Assembly: GCA_019347945.1 (NCBI GenBank)
Contig: JAHWKK010000006.1
Location: 111,076-175,075, forward strand
Origin: Acidobacteriota bacterium
GTDB lineage: Bacteria > Acidobacteriota > Thermoanaerobaculia > Gp7-AA8 > JAHWKK01
Length of the DNA: 64,000 bases
Direction of reading: 5' to 3'
The notes beneath the pieces are model-generated. The model saw only the letters and a program-made list of their open reading frames with translations, did no database searches and was not told where the DNA came from. Numbering within the stretch: the first letter of the stretch is position 1; each line of letters opens with the position of its first letter. Both the position numbers and the translations under genes were made by a program. Below, in pieces: positions 33,599 through 42,299 of the stretch.

Positions 33599-34075
33599 TT
33601 ACTGATCGGGCTTCTTCTCGATCCGAACTCCATCGGGAGTACCGGTGATCGAGATCCGTGAGGTACGCCGGTCGCTGTTCCGTTCGAGAAGCGGAAGATC
33701 TTCGTCTTCCACCGAGAACGTCGAGTCATCGGTAGTCGTCATCGTGACCGGTGTATCGGGATTCAGCGGATCGTACATGCCCGTACCGAGGTACTGCTCA
33801 CGCCGGGCGGCATCGAGGAGCATCGGGTCGGCTCCCTCCTCCTTCGGAACCGATTCGGTCACCGGCCGAATCGGCTGGGGCTCGATCTCCGGAACCTTCT
33901 CGACTTTTCGTCGCTCGAAGAGTCCTTCATCGGGTGGGTTGATCTCAAAATAGATCGACGCTCCGATGAATGCGACGAAAATCACCGCCAGCGTGACGAG
34001 AACGTTCTTCTTCGTCAGGATCCGCTTTCTTCGACGGCGATCCCGGGGTGTTCCGGACTGGGGCTCGACACTCAC
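33599..34075 (-). CDS. Single-pass membrane protein, unknown function
   Basis: The 158-residue protein has a strongly basic N-terminus (RDRRRRKRILTKK) and one hydrophobic segment (about 25-43), followed by an extracytoplasmic, Pro/Glu/Asp-rich, probably disordered region. The positive-inside rule places the N-terminus in the cytoplasm. There are no recognisable domains. It lies about 100 nt upstream of the poly-HAMP kinase on the same strand and about 65 nt downstream of a beta-propeller gene. A role as anchor or scaffold is possible but not supported by motif. Confidence 0.6.
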   Translation of the reverse strand: MSVEPQSGTPRDRRRRKRILTKKNVLVTLAVIFVAFIGASIYFEINPPDEGLFERRKVEKVPEIEPQPIRPVTESVPKEEGADPMLLDAARREQYLGTGMYDPLNPDTPVTMTTTDDSTFSVEDEDLPLLERNSDRRTSRISITGTPDGVRIEKKPDQ

Positions 34076-34142
34076 ACTCTTTCCTTATCCAAACCATCTG
34101 CCAACAACGCCGGTGACACCGTTCCGAAACAAATACGGCGAT

Positions 34143-35153
34143 TCAGGAAGTTGGAACCCCCAGGACGTAGATCTCGAAGTCACCATCGCGATTCGACGCA
34201 AATGCGAGATGAGAACCGTCTCGCGACCAGCTCGGCGCAACGTTCCGCCCGGGCGGATCGACGACTTCGATCATCTCACCACCGGCGACCTGGACGATCC
34301 GAATGCGGTTCTCGTCATCGCTCCCTACGGTGAAGGCGACGCGGGATCCGTCCGGGGAAGGCGCAATCCAGTCGATCGATTCCGTCGTTTCCGCGAGCAG
34401 CCTTACACGGCCAGTCGAAAAGTTGATCACTCGCAGCGACTTCAGCGCTCCGTTGGAATGGAGGAACAGCAGCTCCCCGGAAGGAAGCCAATGAGGAGAA
34501 GACTCGTCGGCGGAGCTCGAGAGAAGTGGGACGACCTGAGATTCGGCGATGTTCCACATGAAGATGTCGGAGCTCTCGGCGGGGCTCGCGATGAAGGCGA
34601 TTGCCGTGGAGTCGGCGGTCCACGAAGGCGCGGAATGACTCGACCGGATCCCGTGAGCGATCCGGGTCACGCCCGTCCTGAGATTGAGGATGCGAAGCCC
34701 CCTTACGTCGTTTCTCTGCGCCAGGTATGCGATCCACTTCCCGTCCGGCGAGGGGACGGCGCCGCCATCGTCTCCCCGTTCGTTCGTGATTCGATACTCG
34801 CGCCTCGAGTCGACTTCGATCACGTAGAGGTCGGTTCCCTCTTTGTCGGGGGTGCGATCGGCTTCGAAGAAGATCCGGCTGCCATCGGGGTCCCATTGGG
34901 GATGATCGCCACGAGTCATTTTTTCGTCGGCCGAGCCGTCGAATTCCACCGTTCGTATCCACTTCTCGCCTTCGACGATCGCGTCATACGCGACCAGTCG
35001 CGATTTGGGGGACCAGACCGGATGGAAATCCATCTCGTCGTTCGTCGTCAGCATTCGAGCTTGCGGGAGCTGATCGCCCGAGCCCGTCGAAGCGAGCGCG
35101 AAAAGAACGATCATCATGACCAGCGGTCTGTTCAAATCAACATCCTCCATCAA
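34143..35153 (-). CDS. Periplasmic PD40/TolB-like beta-propeller protein
   Basis: The 336-residue protein has a signal peptide (about 10-26) and at least five repeats of the WD40-like PD40 type, seen as HPVWSPKSRLVAY, HPQWDPDGSRIFF, VPSPDGKWIAYL, APSWTADSTAIAF and APSWSRDGSHLAF. These form a beta-propeller like the C-terminal domain of TolB. The protein probably acts in the periplasm as a binding or scaffold protein. Tol-Pal genes are absent, so it is not TolB itself. Confidence 0.85.
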   Translation of the reverse strand: MMEDVDLNRPLVMMIVLFALASTGSGDQLPQARMLTTNDEMDFHPVWSPKSRLVAYDAIVEGEKWIRTVEFDGSADEKMTRGDHPQWDPDGSRIFFEADRTPDKEGTDLYVIEVDSRREYRITNERGDDGGAVPSPDGKWIAYLAQRNDVRGLRILNLRTGVTRIAHGIRSSHSAPSWTADSTAIAFIASPAESSDIFMWNIAESQVVPLLSSSADESSPHWLPSGELLFLHSNGALKSLRVINFSTGRVRLLAETTESIDWIAPSPDGSRVAFTVGSDDENRIRIVQVAGGEMIEVVDPPGRNVAPSWSRDGSHLAFASNRDGDFEIYVLGVPTS

Positions 35154-35178
35154 GGCGAGCTACCCGGCTTCCCTCGGC

Positions 35179-35345
35179 ACTTCGGCATTCTGACACCAAT
35201 TTTCAACTTCGGGACGCTCGTCCGCCGGGTGGAAAAGGACAAAGATCGGGTGCTCTATGGGGTGCAGCGCACCCCTGCGCCGCTTTTCGACCCGTTTGAA
35301 ACCCTCGGATCCTATGAACTGCGGCGCATCCCTGCGCCGCTTTCG
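35179..35345. repeat. Dispersed repeat, copy A
   Basis: About 167 bases, beginning CTTCGGCATTCTGACACC and ending CATCCCTGCGCCGC, recur with about 90% identity at 36428-36651, in direct orientation. This fills half of the gap between the beta-propeller and hicA genes; the remainder (35346-35512) shows no gene. Confidence 0.85.
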
Positions 35346-35512
35346 GATCAGAGGGGAACGGTGGTAAAGGCGGCTCGGGAGGGCGACGCACTCCATAGAG
35401 GACGCGTCATCACCTTCCGCCGCCACTCAAAATCCGATGGTAGACCTCTATGCGCTTCCCTGGGCAACCGGTCGACTGCGCGCGACATGACGGCGCGGGC
35501 GTTTGTCGGGGC

Positions 35513-35752
35513 TCAGGCGTTCGCGTAAGCACGAAGAAAGTCGTCGCGCGTGATGCCCGCCTGCGTGCAGATTGTCCGCAGCGTTGACGCCTTCATCTTC
35601 GGATGATTTGGAAGAGTCAGCGGGGTCTTGCTACCGTCGGCATTCTCACGCTCCATGGAGATGTGGGCACCCTCGCGAACGACCTCGAAGCCGAGCTCTC
35701 TCAGTGCTCGAAGAATTTTTGTCTTCGGAGCATCGACCGGAAACTTCGCCAT
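35513..35752 (-). CDS. hicA: HicA-type mRNA interferase toxin
   Basis: The 79-residue protein is of the HicA/YcfA family, a small dsRBD-like ribonuclease that cleaves mRNA in a translation-independent way. It has GFEVVREGAHISM with likely catalytic H30, and the LTLPNHPKMK strand and STLRTICTQAGI helix. Nothing indicates inactivation. Its ATG overlaps the hicB stop by one base, so the toxin is translated after the antitoxin; the order hicB-hicA is the reverse of the E. coli locus. Confidence 0.9.
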   Translation of the reverse strand: MAKFPVDAPKTKILRALRELGFEVVREGAHISMERENADGSKTPLTLPNHPKMKASTLRTICTQAGITRDDFLRAYANA

Positions 35753-36018
35753 CAGATGGCGAGTTCGGCTTCGGCGACAAACGCCTCGAGGACCGGAGAG
35801 TCACCCGTATCGAGGACATCTTTGCCGAACGTCTCGACGTGGAATCGGATCGCTGACTTCACGTCCGAGAGCGCTTCGTCGTAGCTATCCCCCTGGCCAA
35901 CAACCACGCCTTTGAGTCCGACAGGGTAGGCGACATAGCCGTCATCATGCTTTTCGACAATGATCTTGAACTGTGTCATGAAGACGATTGTAAACCGGTG
36001 GCCATCGGGATGGATCAT
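35752..36018 (-). CDS. hicB: HicB antitoxin
   Basis: The 88-residue frame carries the HicB partial RNase-H-like fold: FKIIVEKHDDGYVAYPVGL, GVVVGQGDSYDEALSDVKSAI and a short acidic C-terminus with no helix-turn-helix or ribbon-helix-helix domain. Similarity begins at the internal ATG at 35979, but GAGGGAG stands 5 nt before the ATG at 36018, which supports the longer start and a 13-residue extension. A TACAAT box lies just before 35979, so an alternative leaderless start is possible. Confidence 0.87.
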   Translation of the reverse strand: MIHPDGHRFTIVFMTQFKIIVEKHDDGYVAYPVGLKGVVVGQGDSYDEALSDVKSAIRFHVETFGKDVLDTGDSPVLEAFVAEAELAI

Positions 36019-36427
36019 TCTTTCTCCCTCTCTTCAGACGGATCCGACGAATGGATCTGAGTCATCTCAAAGGCCAGATCTACCTCGGATCAGCCGAGCT
36101 CATCAGATGGGCCTCGCGCACCTGATCGATTCCTGCATCACGACCCTCCGCGCGCACGCACCACCCCTTCCGCCGCCCGAGGTTCTCATCCGATAGCCGT
36201 TCTGAATCGCCTCGCCAGGGTCGAGGTGTGCCTAGTCAGGGCATTCTCGACGCCGTATTTAGTCGCCCGGCTGTCGCGATGCCACTTTTCGACCGCTCTC
36301 ACGAGCAACAAGCGACGATCCTGCACGTAATTCGGCTCTCCCGTGGATCGCCTCGGCCGTCAGGTTCGCGCGACTGAACCGAAAAACGAAGGTGTGGCCC
36401 TCTGTACCCCTCTGTACCCTCTGTACC
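36019..36427. other. Intergenic region without a supported gene
   Basis: About 400 bases between hicB and the second copy of the dispersed repeat contain only short frames with no family resemblance. The end carries a small tandem repeat of CTCTGTACCC units (about 36397-36427). An AAAAACGAAGGTGTGGC 17-mer near 36382 also occurs near 14575. Confidence 0.5.
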
Positions 36428-36651
36428 TTCGGCATTCTGACACCAATTTCCCACTCCGGGACGACCGGTTCACTCACGAGCATGGCCCCGCTTCATCCGG
36501 ACGCCCGGGTGACGTCTCGGCGCTGGTCCGGCGGGTGAAAATGGACAAAGATCGGGTGCTCTATGGAGTGCGGCGCACCCCTCCGCCGCCTTTCGACCCG
36601 TTTGAAACCGCCGGATCCTACGAACTGCGGCGCATCCCTGCGCCGCCTTCG
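36428..36651. repeat. Dispersed repeat, copy B
   Basis: This is the partner of the repeat at 35179-35345, interrupted by an insert of about 60 bases after GGGACG. The central 120 bases, including GACAAAGATCGGGTGCTCTA and GATCCTACGAACTGCGGC, are nearly identical. It lies upstream of the antitoxin/toxin remnant. Confidence 0.85.
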
Positions 36652-36732
36652 CGAGGACTCGACAACCACAATGAGTCGACGCTGCACCCCACGGAAGCAC
36701 CCGTTGTGCGATCATTGTTCGAGGAGTCAGAC

Positions 36733-36927
36733 ATGGAAGGGATTCGCTACGTCACCGACGAAGAGGGGCGTAAGGTCGCCGTTCAGATCGACCTCGATCG
36801 CTACGGCGAGTTCTGGGAAGACTTTTTCGATGCTCTGATACTCGAGCAGCGCAAGGGTGAAGAGAGTCTTCCGTTCGAGGAGGTCGAGAAGCGCCTCATC
36901 GCTGAGGGCAAGCTCAGCCGTGGCTGA
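36733..36927 (+). CDS. Small antitoxin-like protein upstream of a RelE-type toxin remnant
   Basis: The 64-residue protein begins at an ATG preceded by GAGGAG. It reads IRYVTDEEGRKVAVQIDLDRY, then a helical acidic segment and EEVEKRLIAEGKLSR, typical of short RelB/Phd-like antitoxins that pair with RelE toxins. It overlaps the start of the toxin remnant by 8 nt. Its frame is intact while the toxin is not, so it is either a free-standing antitoxin remnant or still acts against other toxins. Confidence 0.72.
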   Translation: MEGIRYVTDEEGRKVAVQIDLDRYGEFWEDFFDALILEQRKGEESLPFEEVEKRLIAEGKLSRG

Positions 36928-37179
36928 GTACCGGCTGACGATTCGCCGCAGCGCAATCAAGGAGATGGAGAACACTTCCGTCCCACACGATCGACAGAGT
37001 GCGCGAGAAAATTCGTTCGCTTGCTACCGAACCGCGACCCTCTGGTTCGACGAAGCTCAAAGGCCATCAGTATGGATGACGAGTCCGTGTCGGAACATAT
37101 CGCATCCTGTACGAGATCGATGACCAGAAACGTGGTCGACATCGGAGCGATTCGGCATCGAAGTAAAGCCTACGACTGA
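36920..37179 (+). pseudogene. Decayed RelE/ParE-family toxin
   Basis: From the GTG at 36920 the frame reads MAEYRLTIRRSAIKEMEN, then shifts near 36990 into the frame reading IDRVREKIRSLATEPRP and STKLKGHQYG. That frame meets a TGA where the family has Trp (before RVRVGTYRILYEIDDQ), and a third slip near 37130 is needed to reach IGAIRHRSKAYD before the TGA at 37177. Two frameshifts and one nonsense change mean it cannot yield a full RelE fold. Confidence 0.85.
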
Positions 37180-37348
37180 TCCATCCGTGATCGTCCTCGG
37201 CAGCTGACGGAGCATCCCTCACCGCAGCGCAAGTCGACCGGCCTCGGAAGCGTCGTCGCCCTTTCAACTGGGGCATCCATGCCCGGACCTGGCTCGTTTC
37301 GTTACCTTCGATCGCGAATCCCTGATAGATTCTGCCCGGGGTGAACCG

Positions 37349-38641
37349 ATGAATGAAACCACGTCCCGCGTCGCCATCGTACGAGGTCTGCGAACACCTT
37401 TCGCGAAAGCGGGGACCGCCTATTCGAACGTCGATGCTCTCGAGCTCGGCAAGATCGTGGTCTCCGAGCTCGTCCAGCGAAGCGAGATCGATCCCGAGAC
37501 GATCGACCATCTGGTCTTCGGTACCGTGATCCCTTCGATCAAGGCAGCGAACATCGCCAGGGAGATCGTCCTGGGAACGGGACTCTCCCGCCGGATTCCG
37601 GCTCACACCGTCTCACAGGCCTGCGCATCGGGAAATCAGGCGGTCACGAGTGCGGCCGATTCGATCCACCGCGGCTACAACGACATCGTGATCGCCGGCG
37701 GTTCCGAATCGCTCTCGACTGTTCCGATCCTCTTCTCGAAAAAGTTCGCCGAGACTCTCGTCGCCGCGTCCCGCCAGAAGAGTCCTCTCGGAAAATTGAA
37801 GGCCTTCTCGCGTCTGCGACCGCAACACCTCGCGCCGGACATCCCGGCGATCGCCGAATCGACCACGGGCCTGACGATGGGCCAGTCCGCCGAGGTCATG
37901 GCGAAGGAGAACAAGATCTCGCGGGAGGCCCAGGACCGCTTTGCGCTTCAGAGCCATGTCCGAGCGGCCGCCGCCTTCGAGAGCGGGCGGTTCGCCGACG
38001 AGGTCATGACCGTGATCGTTCCGGATGACTACAAGACCGTAGTGGAGCGCGACAATCTGATTCGCTCCGACACGACACTCGAGAAGCTCTCCGAGCTGAA
38101 GCCCGTATTCGACAAAAAGTATGGAACGCTCACGGCCGGCAATTCGTCTGCGCTCACCGACGGGGCCGCGGCGGTTCTGCTGATGTCGGAGAAGAAGGCG
38201 GAGGAGCTCGGTCTGGAGCCGCTCGCATTCGTGAGGAGCTACGCGTATGCAGCGCTCGATCCGTTCGAGCAACTGCTTCAGGGCCCCGCGTTTGCGGTCC
38301 CGCAGGCACTCGATCGCGCCGGCCTGAAACTCGACCACATGGACGTGATCGAGATGCACGAGGCGTTTGCTGCCCAGGTACTTTCGAACATTCAGTGGCT
38401 CGTCTCCGAGGAATTTGCCGTGAATCGTCTCGGAAGAAACGAGGCGGTGGGAGAGGTCGATCCGGAGAAGATCAACCTGACGGGCGGCTCGATCGCCATC
38501 GGTCACCCATTCGCGGCGACCGGGGCCCGGATCGTGACGACCGTGGCGAACGAGCTCAAGCTGCAGAACAAGCGATACGGGCTGGTGTCGGTCTGCGCCG
38601 CCGGGGCACAGGGTTCGGCAATCGTGCTGGAGAGGGCTTGA
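37349..38641 (+). CDS. fadI: Acetyl-CoA acyltransferase (FadI-like thiolase)
   Basis: The 430-residue thiolase cleaves 3-ketoacyl-CoA in beta-oxidation. Catalytic Cys is in SQACASGNQAV (about residue 92), the active-site His in MHEAFAAQ and the GGSIAIGHPFAATGAR segment, and the second Cys in VCAAGAQG near the C-terminus. The length and the extra loop are those of FadI/trifunctional-beta subunits rather than AtoB. No fadJ is next to it. Its stop is 6 nt before the molybdopterin oxidoreductase gene, suggesting cotranscription. Confidence 0.92.
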   Translation: MNETTSRVAIVRGLRTPFAKAGTAYSNVDALELGKIVVSELVQRSEIDPETIDHLVFGTVIPSIKAANIAREIVLGTGLSRRIPAHTVSQACASGNQAVTSAADSIHRGYNDIVIAGGSESLSTVPILFSKKFAETLVAASRQKSPLGKLKAFSRLRPQHLAPDIPAIAESTTGLTMGQSAEVMAKENKISREAQDRFALQSHVRAAAAFESGRFADEVMTVIVPDDYKTVVERDNLIRSDTTLEKLSELKPVFDKKYGTLTAGNSSALTDGAAAVLLMSEKKAEELGLEPLAFVRSYAYAALDPFEQLLQGPAFAVPQALDRAGLKLDHMDVIEMHEAFAAQVLSNIQWLVSEEFAVNRLGRNEAVGEVDPEKINLTGGSIAIGHPFAATGARIVTTVANELKLQNKRYGLVSVCAAGAQGSAIVLERA

Positions 38642-38647
38642 TCCGCC

Positions 38648-40747
38648 ATGAGCGCCGCGCCTGAGGAGACAACCGTCGTCCGGGCCGCCTGCCCCCATGA
38701 CTGTCCCGATACCTGCTCGATGCTGGTCGAAGTGGTCAATGGGCGGGCCGTCCGAGTCAAGGGCGATCCCGACCATCCGATGACCCAGGGCTTTCTCTGC
38801 TCGAAGGTCAACCGCTATCCCGAGCGTACCTACCACCGCGACCGTCTTCACCATCCGATGGTTCGCACGGGGGGCAAAGGCGACGGAAAGTTTCGCCAGG
38901 TCAGCTGGGACGAGGCGCTCGGGCTCGTCGCCGACCGCCTCGACCGGATCATTCATTCCGATGACGGCCCACAGGCGATCCTCCCCTATTCCTACGCAGG
39001 AACGATGGGACTACTGCAGAGCCAGTCGATGGACCGGCGATTCTTCCACATCATCGGCGCGTCCCTCCTCGATCGAACCATCTGCGCCACGGCGGGAACC
39101 GAGGCGCTGAACGCGACGTACGGCACCCGGATGGGAACCGATCCGGAAACCATCGATCAGGCGAAACTGATCCTCCTCTGGGGGACGAACACGCTGACGT
39201 CCAATCCGCATCTGTGGCCTTGGGTCCGGGCAGCGCGGGACGCGGGAGCCCGCGTCATCACGATCGACCCCATCCGGACAAGGACCGCGGACGCGTCGGA
39301 TGAGCACATTCAGATTCGACCGGGAACCGACGCAGCGCTGGCGCTCGCCATGATGCACGTGATTTTTCGAGACGGACTGGCAGACTTCGATTACCTCGAG
39401 CGAACGACACTCGGATGGGAAAGTCTGCGGGAGCGTGCAATTGCCGAGTACTCCCCCGAGCGGGTCGCGGGCATCTGTCGGATCGACTCGCGGGAGATCG
39501 AACGGCTCGCGAACCTCTATGCGACGACCCGTCCTTCGTTCATCCGGCTGAACTACGGGATGCAGCGACACGCAGGCGGTGGCAACGCCGTCCGGGCGAT
39601 CTCGATCCTTCCCGCGGTCACCGGCGCATGGAACGATATCGGCGGAGGATTCCAGCTCTCGTCGAGCGGGACGTTCCACTTCGACGAAACCGCCCTCGAG
39701 CGACCGGACCTCATCCCTCCGGGCACACGAACGATCAACATGTCGACGATCGGAGATGATCTGCTCGGGCGCCCGGATCCACCGATTCGTGCGATCGTCG
39801 TCTACAACTCGAACCCCGTTGCCGTCGCGCCCGATCAGTCGAGCGTACGGAAGGGGTTTGCGCGCGATGACCTCTTCGTGGTCGTGCTCGAGCACTTCAT
39901 GACGGATACCGCGAGGTACGCCGACGTTGTGCTTCCGGCAACGACGCAACTCGAGCACACCGATCTCCACAAGAGCTACGGTCACCTCTACGTCAATTAC
40001 AGCGCTCAGTCGATCGCCCCGATCGGGGAGGCGCTACCGAACACCGAGATCTTCCGGCGTCTCGCCGCAACGATGAATCTCGATCACCCGGCGCTGCAGG
40101 ACTCCGACGAAGAGCTGATGCGGCAGGCTCTCGGATCGGGACATCCCACGCTCGAAGGAATCACGCTCGAGAAGCTGAAGGAGTCCGGCAGCCTCAGGCT
40201 GAACCTTCCGGCACCGCATCTCCCCTTTCCTGCCGGAACTGTCGTTCCCACGCGTTCGGGGAAGATCGAGATCCGATCGAGCATGCTCGAAGCGCTCGGT
40301 CTCGATCCGTTGCCCTCCTGGGTTCCGCCTCACGAGTCGGAGGAGTCCGCCCCCGAGCTTGCGGCGCGTTATCCGCTGACCCTCATCTCGCCTCCGGCTC
40401 ACACCTTTCTCAACAGCACGTTCGCGAATGTGGAGCCGCTGAAGAAGCTCGCGGGGCGACCGACGCTGCAGATCAACGCGCGTGATGCCGCCGATCGAGG
40501 GATTGAACATGGGATGAAGGTGACGGTCAGGAACGACCGCGGAACCTTCATGGCGGAAGCAGAGATCACCGATAGGGTCCGGCCGGGCGTCGTGAGCGCG
40601 CCCTCGATCTGGTGGCTCGAGTCGACCGAGGGGAGTGCGAACGCAAACGCAACGACGTCGCAGAAGCTCACCGACATCGGAAGAGCCGCGACGTTTTACG
40701 ATAATCTGGTCGAGGTGACGCATGCCGAGACCATTCAGGAGAGCTGA
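38648..40747 (+). CDS. Molybdopterin-dependent oxidoreductase (DMSO-reductase superfamily)
   Basis: The 699-residue protein binds a [4Fe-4S] cluster through an N-terminal CPHDCPDTC and a further Cys in FLCSK, and has the molybdopterin domains with LLWGTNTLTSNPH and the C-terminal dinucleotide-binding domain (INARDAADRGI). The Mo-ligand position is not clear: the loop reads TICATAGTEA. No Tat signal is present, so it is cytoplasmic, and no iron-sulfur or membrane subunit is encoded beside it. The substrate is unknown. It follows the thiolase gene by 6 nt. Confidence 0.85.
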   Translation: MSAAPEETTVVRAACPHDCPDTCSMLVEVVNGRAVRVKGDPDHPMTQGFLCSKVNRYPERTYHRDRLHHPMVRTGGKGDGKFRQVSWDEALGLVADRLDRIIHSDDGPQAILPYSYAGTMGLLQSQSMDRRFFHIIGASLLDRTICATAGTEALNATYGTRMGTDPETIDQAKLILLWGTNTLTSNPHLWPWVRAARDAGARVITIDPIRTRTADASDEHIQIRPGTDAALALAMMHVIFRDGLADFDYLERTTLGWESLRERAIAEYSPERVAGICRIDSREIERLANLYATTRPSFIRLNYGMQRHAGGGNAVRAISILPAVTGAWNDIGGGFQLSSSGTFHFDETALERPDLIPPGTRTINMSTIGDDLLGRPDPPIRAIVVYNSNPVAVAPDQSSVRKGFARDDLFVVVLEHFMTDTARYADVVLPATTQLEHTDLHKSYGHLYVNYSAQSIAPIGEALPNTEIFRRLAATMNLDHPALQDSDEELMRQALGSGHPTLEGITLEKLKESGSLRLNLPAPHLPFPAGTVVPTRSGKIEIRSSMLEALGLDPLPSWVPPHESEESAPELAARYPLTLISPPAHTFLNSTFANVEPLKKLAGRPTLQINARDAADRGIEHGMKVTVRNDRGTFMAEAEITDRVRPGVVSAPSIWWLESTEGSANANATTSQKLTDIGRAATFYDNLVEVTHAETIQES

Positions 40748-40780
40748 GCGCTGACATCCGTCATCACAACGTCGATCGTC

Positions 40781-41539
40781 GTGACGGTCATCTTCGTCGT
40801 GATTCTGATCCTGCTCGATCAGCGCTACGGCATCCTCAGCTCGGACCGCTTCCCTTCCGAGCGAGCGCGATGGACGGCGTACGGCTGGTTCGGGCTGTTT
40901 CTGTTCCTCGTGAGCTCCTCGGTGATCGGCGCAGCCGAGGCCGGCGCGACACCGAATCTCGAGTCGATGCAGTTCTGGTCGGTCTTCACGATGCACGTGA
41001 TCCTGCTGGCGTTTCTTTTCGGCTGGTGGCTACTGGCAGGACGCGAGCCCGTTCGCCAGTACCTGAATCTTCATACGGACGAGCTTCCTCAATCGATCGG
41101 GATCGGCATTGCGGCGGGGGTCGGTGGATGGCTTCTGACGATTACGATTGCGCTGATTGCGGGCGTCATCGCGCAGGAAGCGGGTCTACTTCCGGAGGAC
41201 CTGAAGCCCGCTCCGATGATCATCTACCTGGCGAATCTGACGATCTGGCAAAAGCTCCTGATCGTCTTCAGCGCGATGACTGTCGAGGAGTTTTTCTTCC
41301 GGGGATGGCTGCAGAAGCGCTTCGGGCTGATCGTATCGACGGCAATCTTCGCGCTCGCGCATGCCGGATACGGCCAGCCGATGCTGCTGATCGGCATCAC
41401 AGTGATCTCGCTCGTGATCGGCGCGACTTTTTATCTTACGCGGCGGCTGCTGCCGTGCATCATCGCCCACGGTGTTTTCGATGCGATTCAGATTTTCGTC
41501 ATCGTCCCGTTCGCATTGAAAGCCACCGGAGCGGGCTGA
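40781..41539 (+). CDS. CPBP-family intramembrane metalloprotease
   Basis: The 252-residue protein has about seven transmembrane segments and the CPBP/Abi motifs EEFFFRGWLQ (near 168), FALAHAGYG and AHGVFDA, which supply the Glu and His residues of the intramembrane active site. Eukaryotic relatives process prenylated proteins; the bacterial substrate here is unknown. It starts at GTG; a start further upstream in frame is possible since the first hydrophobic segment could be longer. It is convergent with pcm. Confidence 0.88.
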   Translation: MTVIFVVILILLDQRYGILSSDRFPSERARWTAYGWFGLFLFLVSSSVIGAAEAGATPNLESMQFWSVFTMHVILLAFLFGWWLLAGREPVRQYLNLHTDELPQSIGIGIAAGVGGWLLTITIALIAGVIAQEAGLLPEDLKPAPMIIYLANLTIWQKLLIVFSAMTVEEFFFRGWLQKRFGLIVSTAIFALAHAGYGQPMLLIGITVISLVIGATFYLTRRLLPCIIAHGVFDAIQIFVIVPFALKATGAG

Positions 41540-41549
41540 GAGCCCGGTC

Positions 41550-42203
41550 TCAGCCGCGATCGGGCCATCCTTCCCTGCCGACGAGAGGGACGAAACGGAC
41601 GGCCTCGAGCCGCTCCTCACTGAAACCATCCCGCGTTCGTGTGATCCGCACCAGGCTCTGTTCATTGGGGCTCGAACCGATCGGTATGACCATTCGCCCG
41701 CCGAGCGTGAGTTGAGCCCTGAGGCTTTCCGGAACCTTCGGTCCGGCAGCCGCCACGATGATCGCATCGAACGGAGCCTTCTCTTCCCACCCCGTCGTCC
41801 CGTCTCCATGGCGGATCTCCACATTGTCGTACCCGAGTCTCCGGAGCCGCTCGCGCGCCTCGATCGCGAGCTCTTCATGACGTTCGACGCCGAAGACTTC
41901 CTCGACGATCTCGGCGATGACCGCGGCGGCGTAGCCGGAGCCGACGCCGATCTCGAGGACTCGGTCGTCCGGCTTCAACTGAAGGGACTGGACCATGCTC
42001 GCCACGATGAACGGCTGCGAGATGGTCTGGCCCGCCGCGATCGGCAGCGGCCGGTCGTCGTGAGCGTACTTTCGAAGCTCCGGCAGGACGAACTCTTCGC
42101 GCGGCACGACGCGCATTGCCTCGAGCACCGCCGGATCTCTCACTCCGCGGGCCGCGATCTGCGACTCGACCATCCATTCGCGCGCCTGCTGTGTGTCGCT
42201 CAT
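41550..42203 (-). CDS. pcm: Protein-L-isoaspartate O-methyltransferase
   Basis: The 217-residue enzyme repairs isoaspartyl residues in damaged proteins using SAM. It has the PCMT signature: VPREEFV, the GQTISQPFIVASM substrate motif (about 58-70), the SAM motif VLEIGVGSGYAAAV and a post-I acid in VFGVERH. The ATG at 42203 lies where similarity begins; the longer open frame overlaps amrB on the other strand. It is divergent from amrB, with a gap of about 95 nt that should hold both promoters. Confidence 0.94.
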   Translation of the reverse strand: MSDTQQAREWMVESQIAARGVRDPAVLEAMRVVPREEFVLPELRKYAHDDRPLPIAAGQTISQPFIVASMVQSLQLKPDDRVLEIGVGSGYAAAVIAEIVEEVFGVERHEELAIEARERLRRLGYDNVEIRHGDGTTGWEEKAPFDAIIVAAAGPKVPESLRAQLTLGGRMVIPIGSSPNEQSLVRITRTRDGFSEERLEAVRFVPLVGREGWPDRG

Positions 42204-42299
42204 CGTCGAAGCCGTGTCCTGCGGAGATGATACCTCCGCCCGGAAAACAGACCTGCCTGCCTCCAGCTTCGGCATCGATCCTGTATCGCGAAACGAGTG

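Noticed and set aside
34143..35153. Beta-propeller protein considered as TolB
   Set aside because: There is no TolB N-terminal domain and no tol-pal genes nearby; only the PD40 repeats are shared.
36259..36483. A 74-residue minus-strand frame between hicB and the repeat
   Set aside because: It has no clear ribosome site or family resemblance and overlaps low-complexity CTCTGTACC repeats.
36920..37179. In-frame TGA in the RelE-like remnant considered as selenocysteine
   Set aside because: The TGA replaces a conserved Trp, not a Cys, and two frameshifts accompany it, so it is decay.
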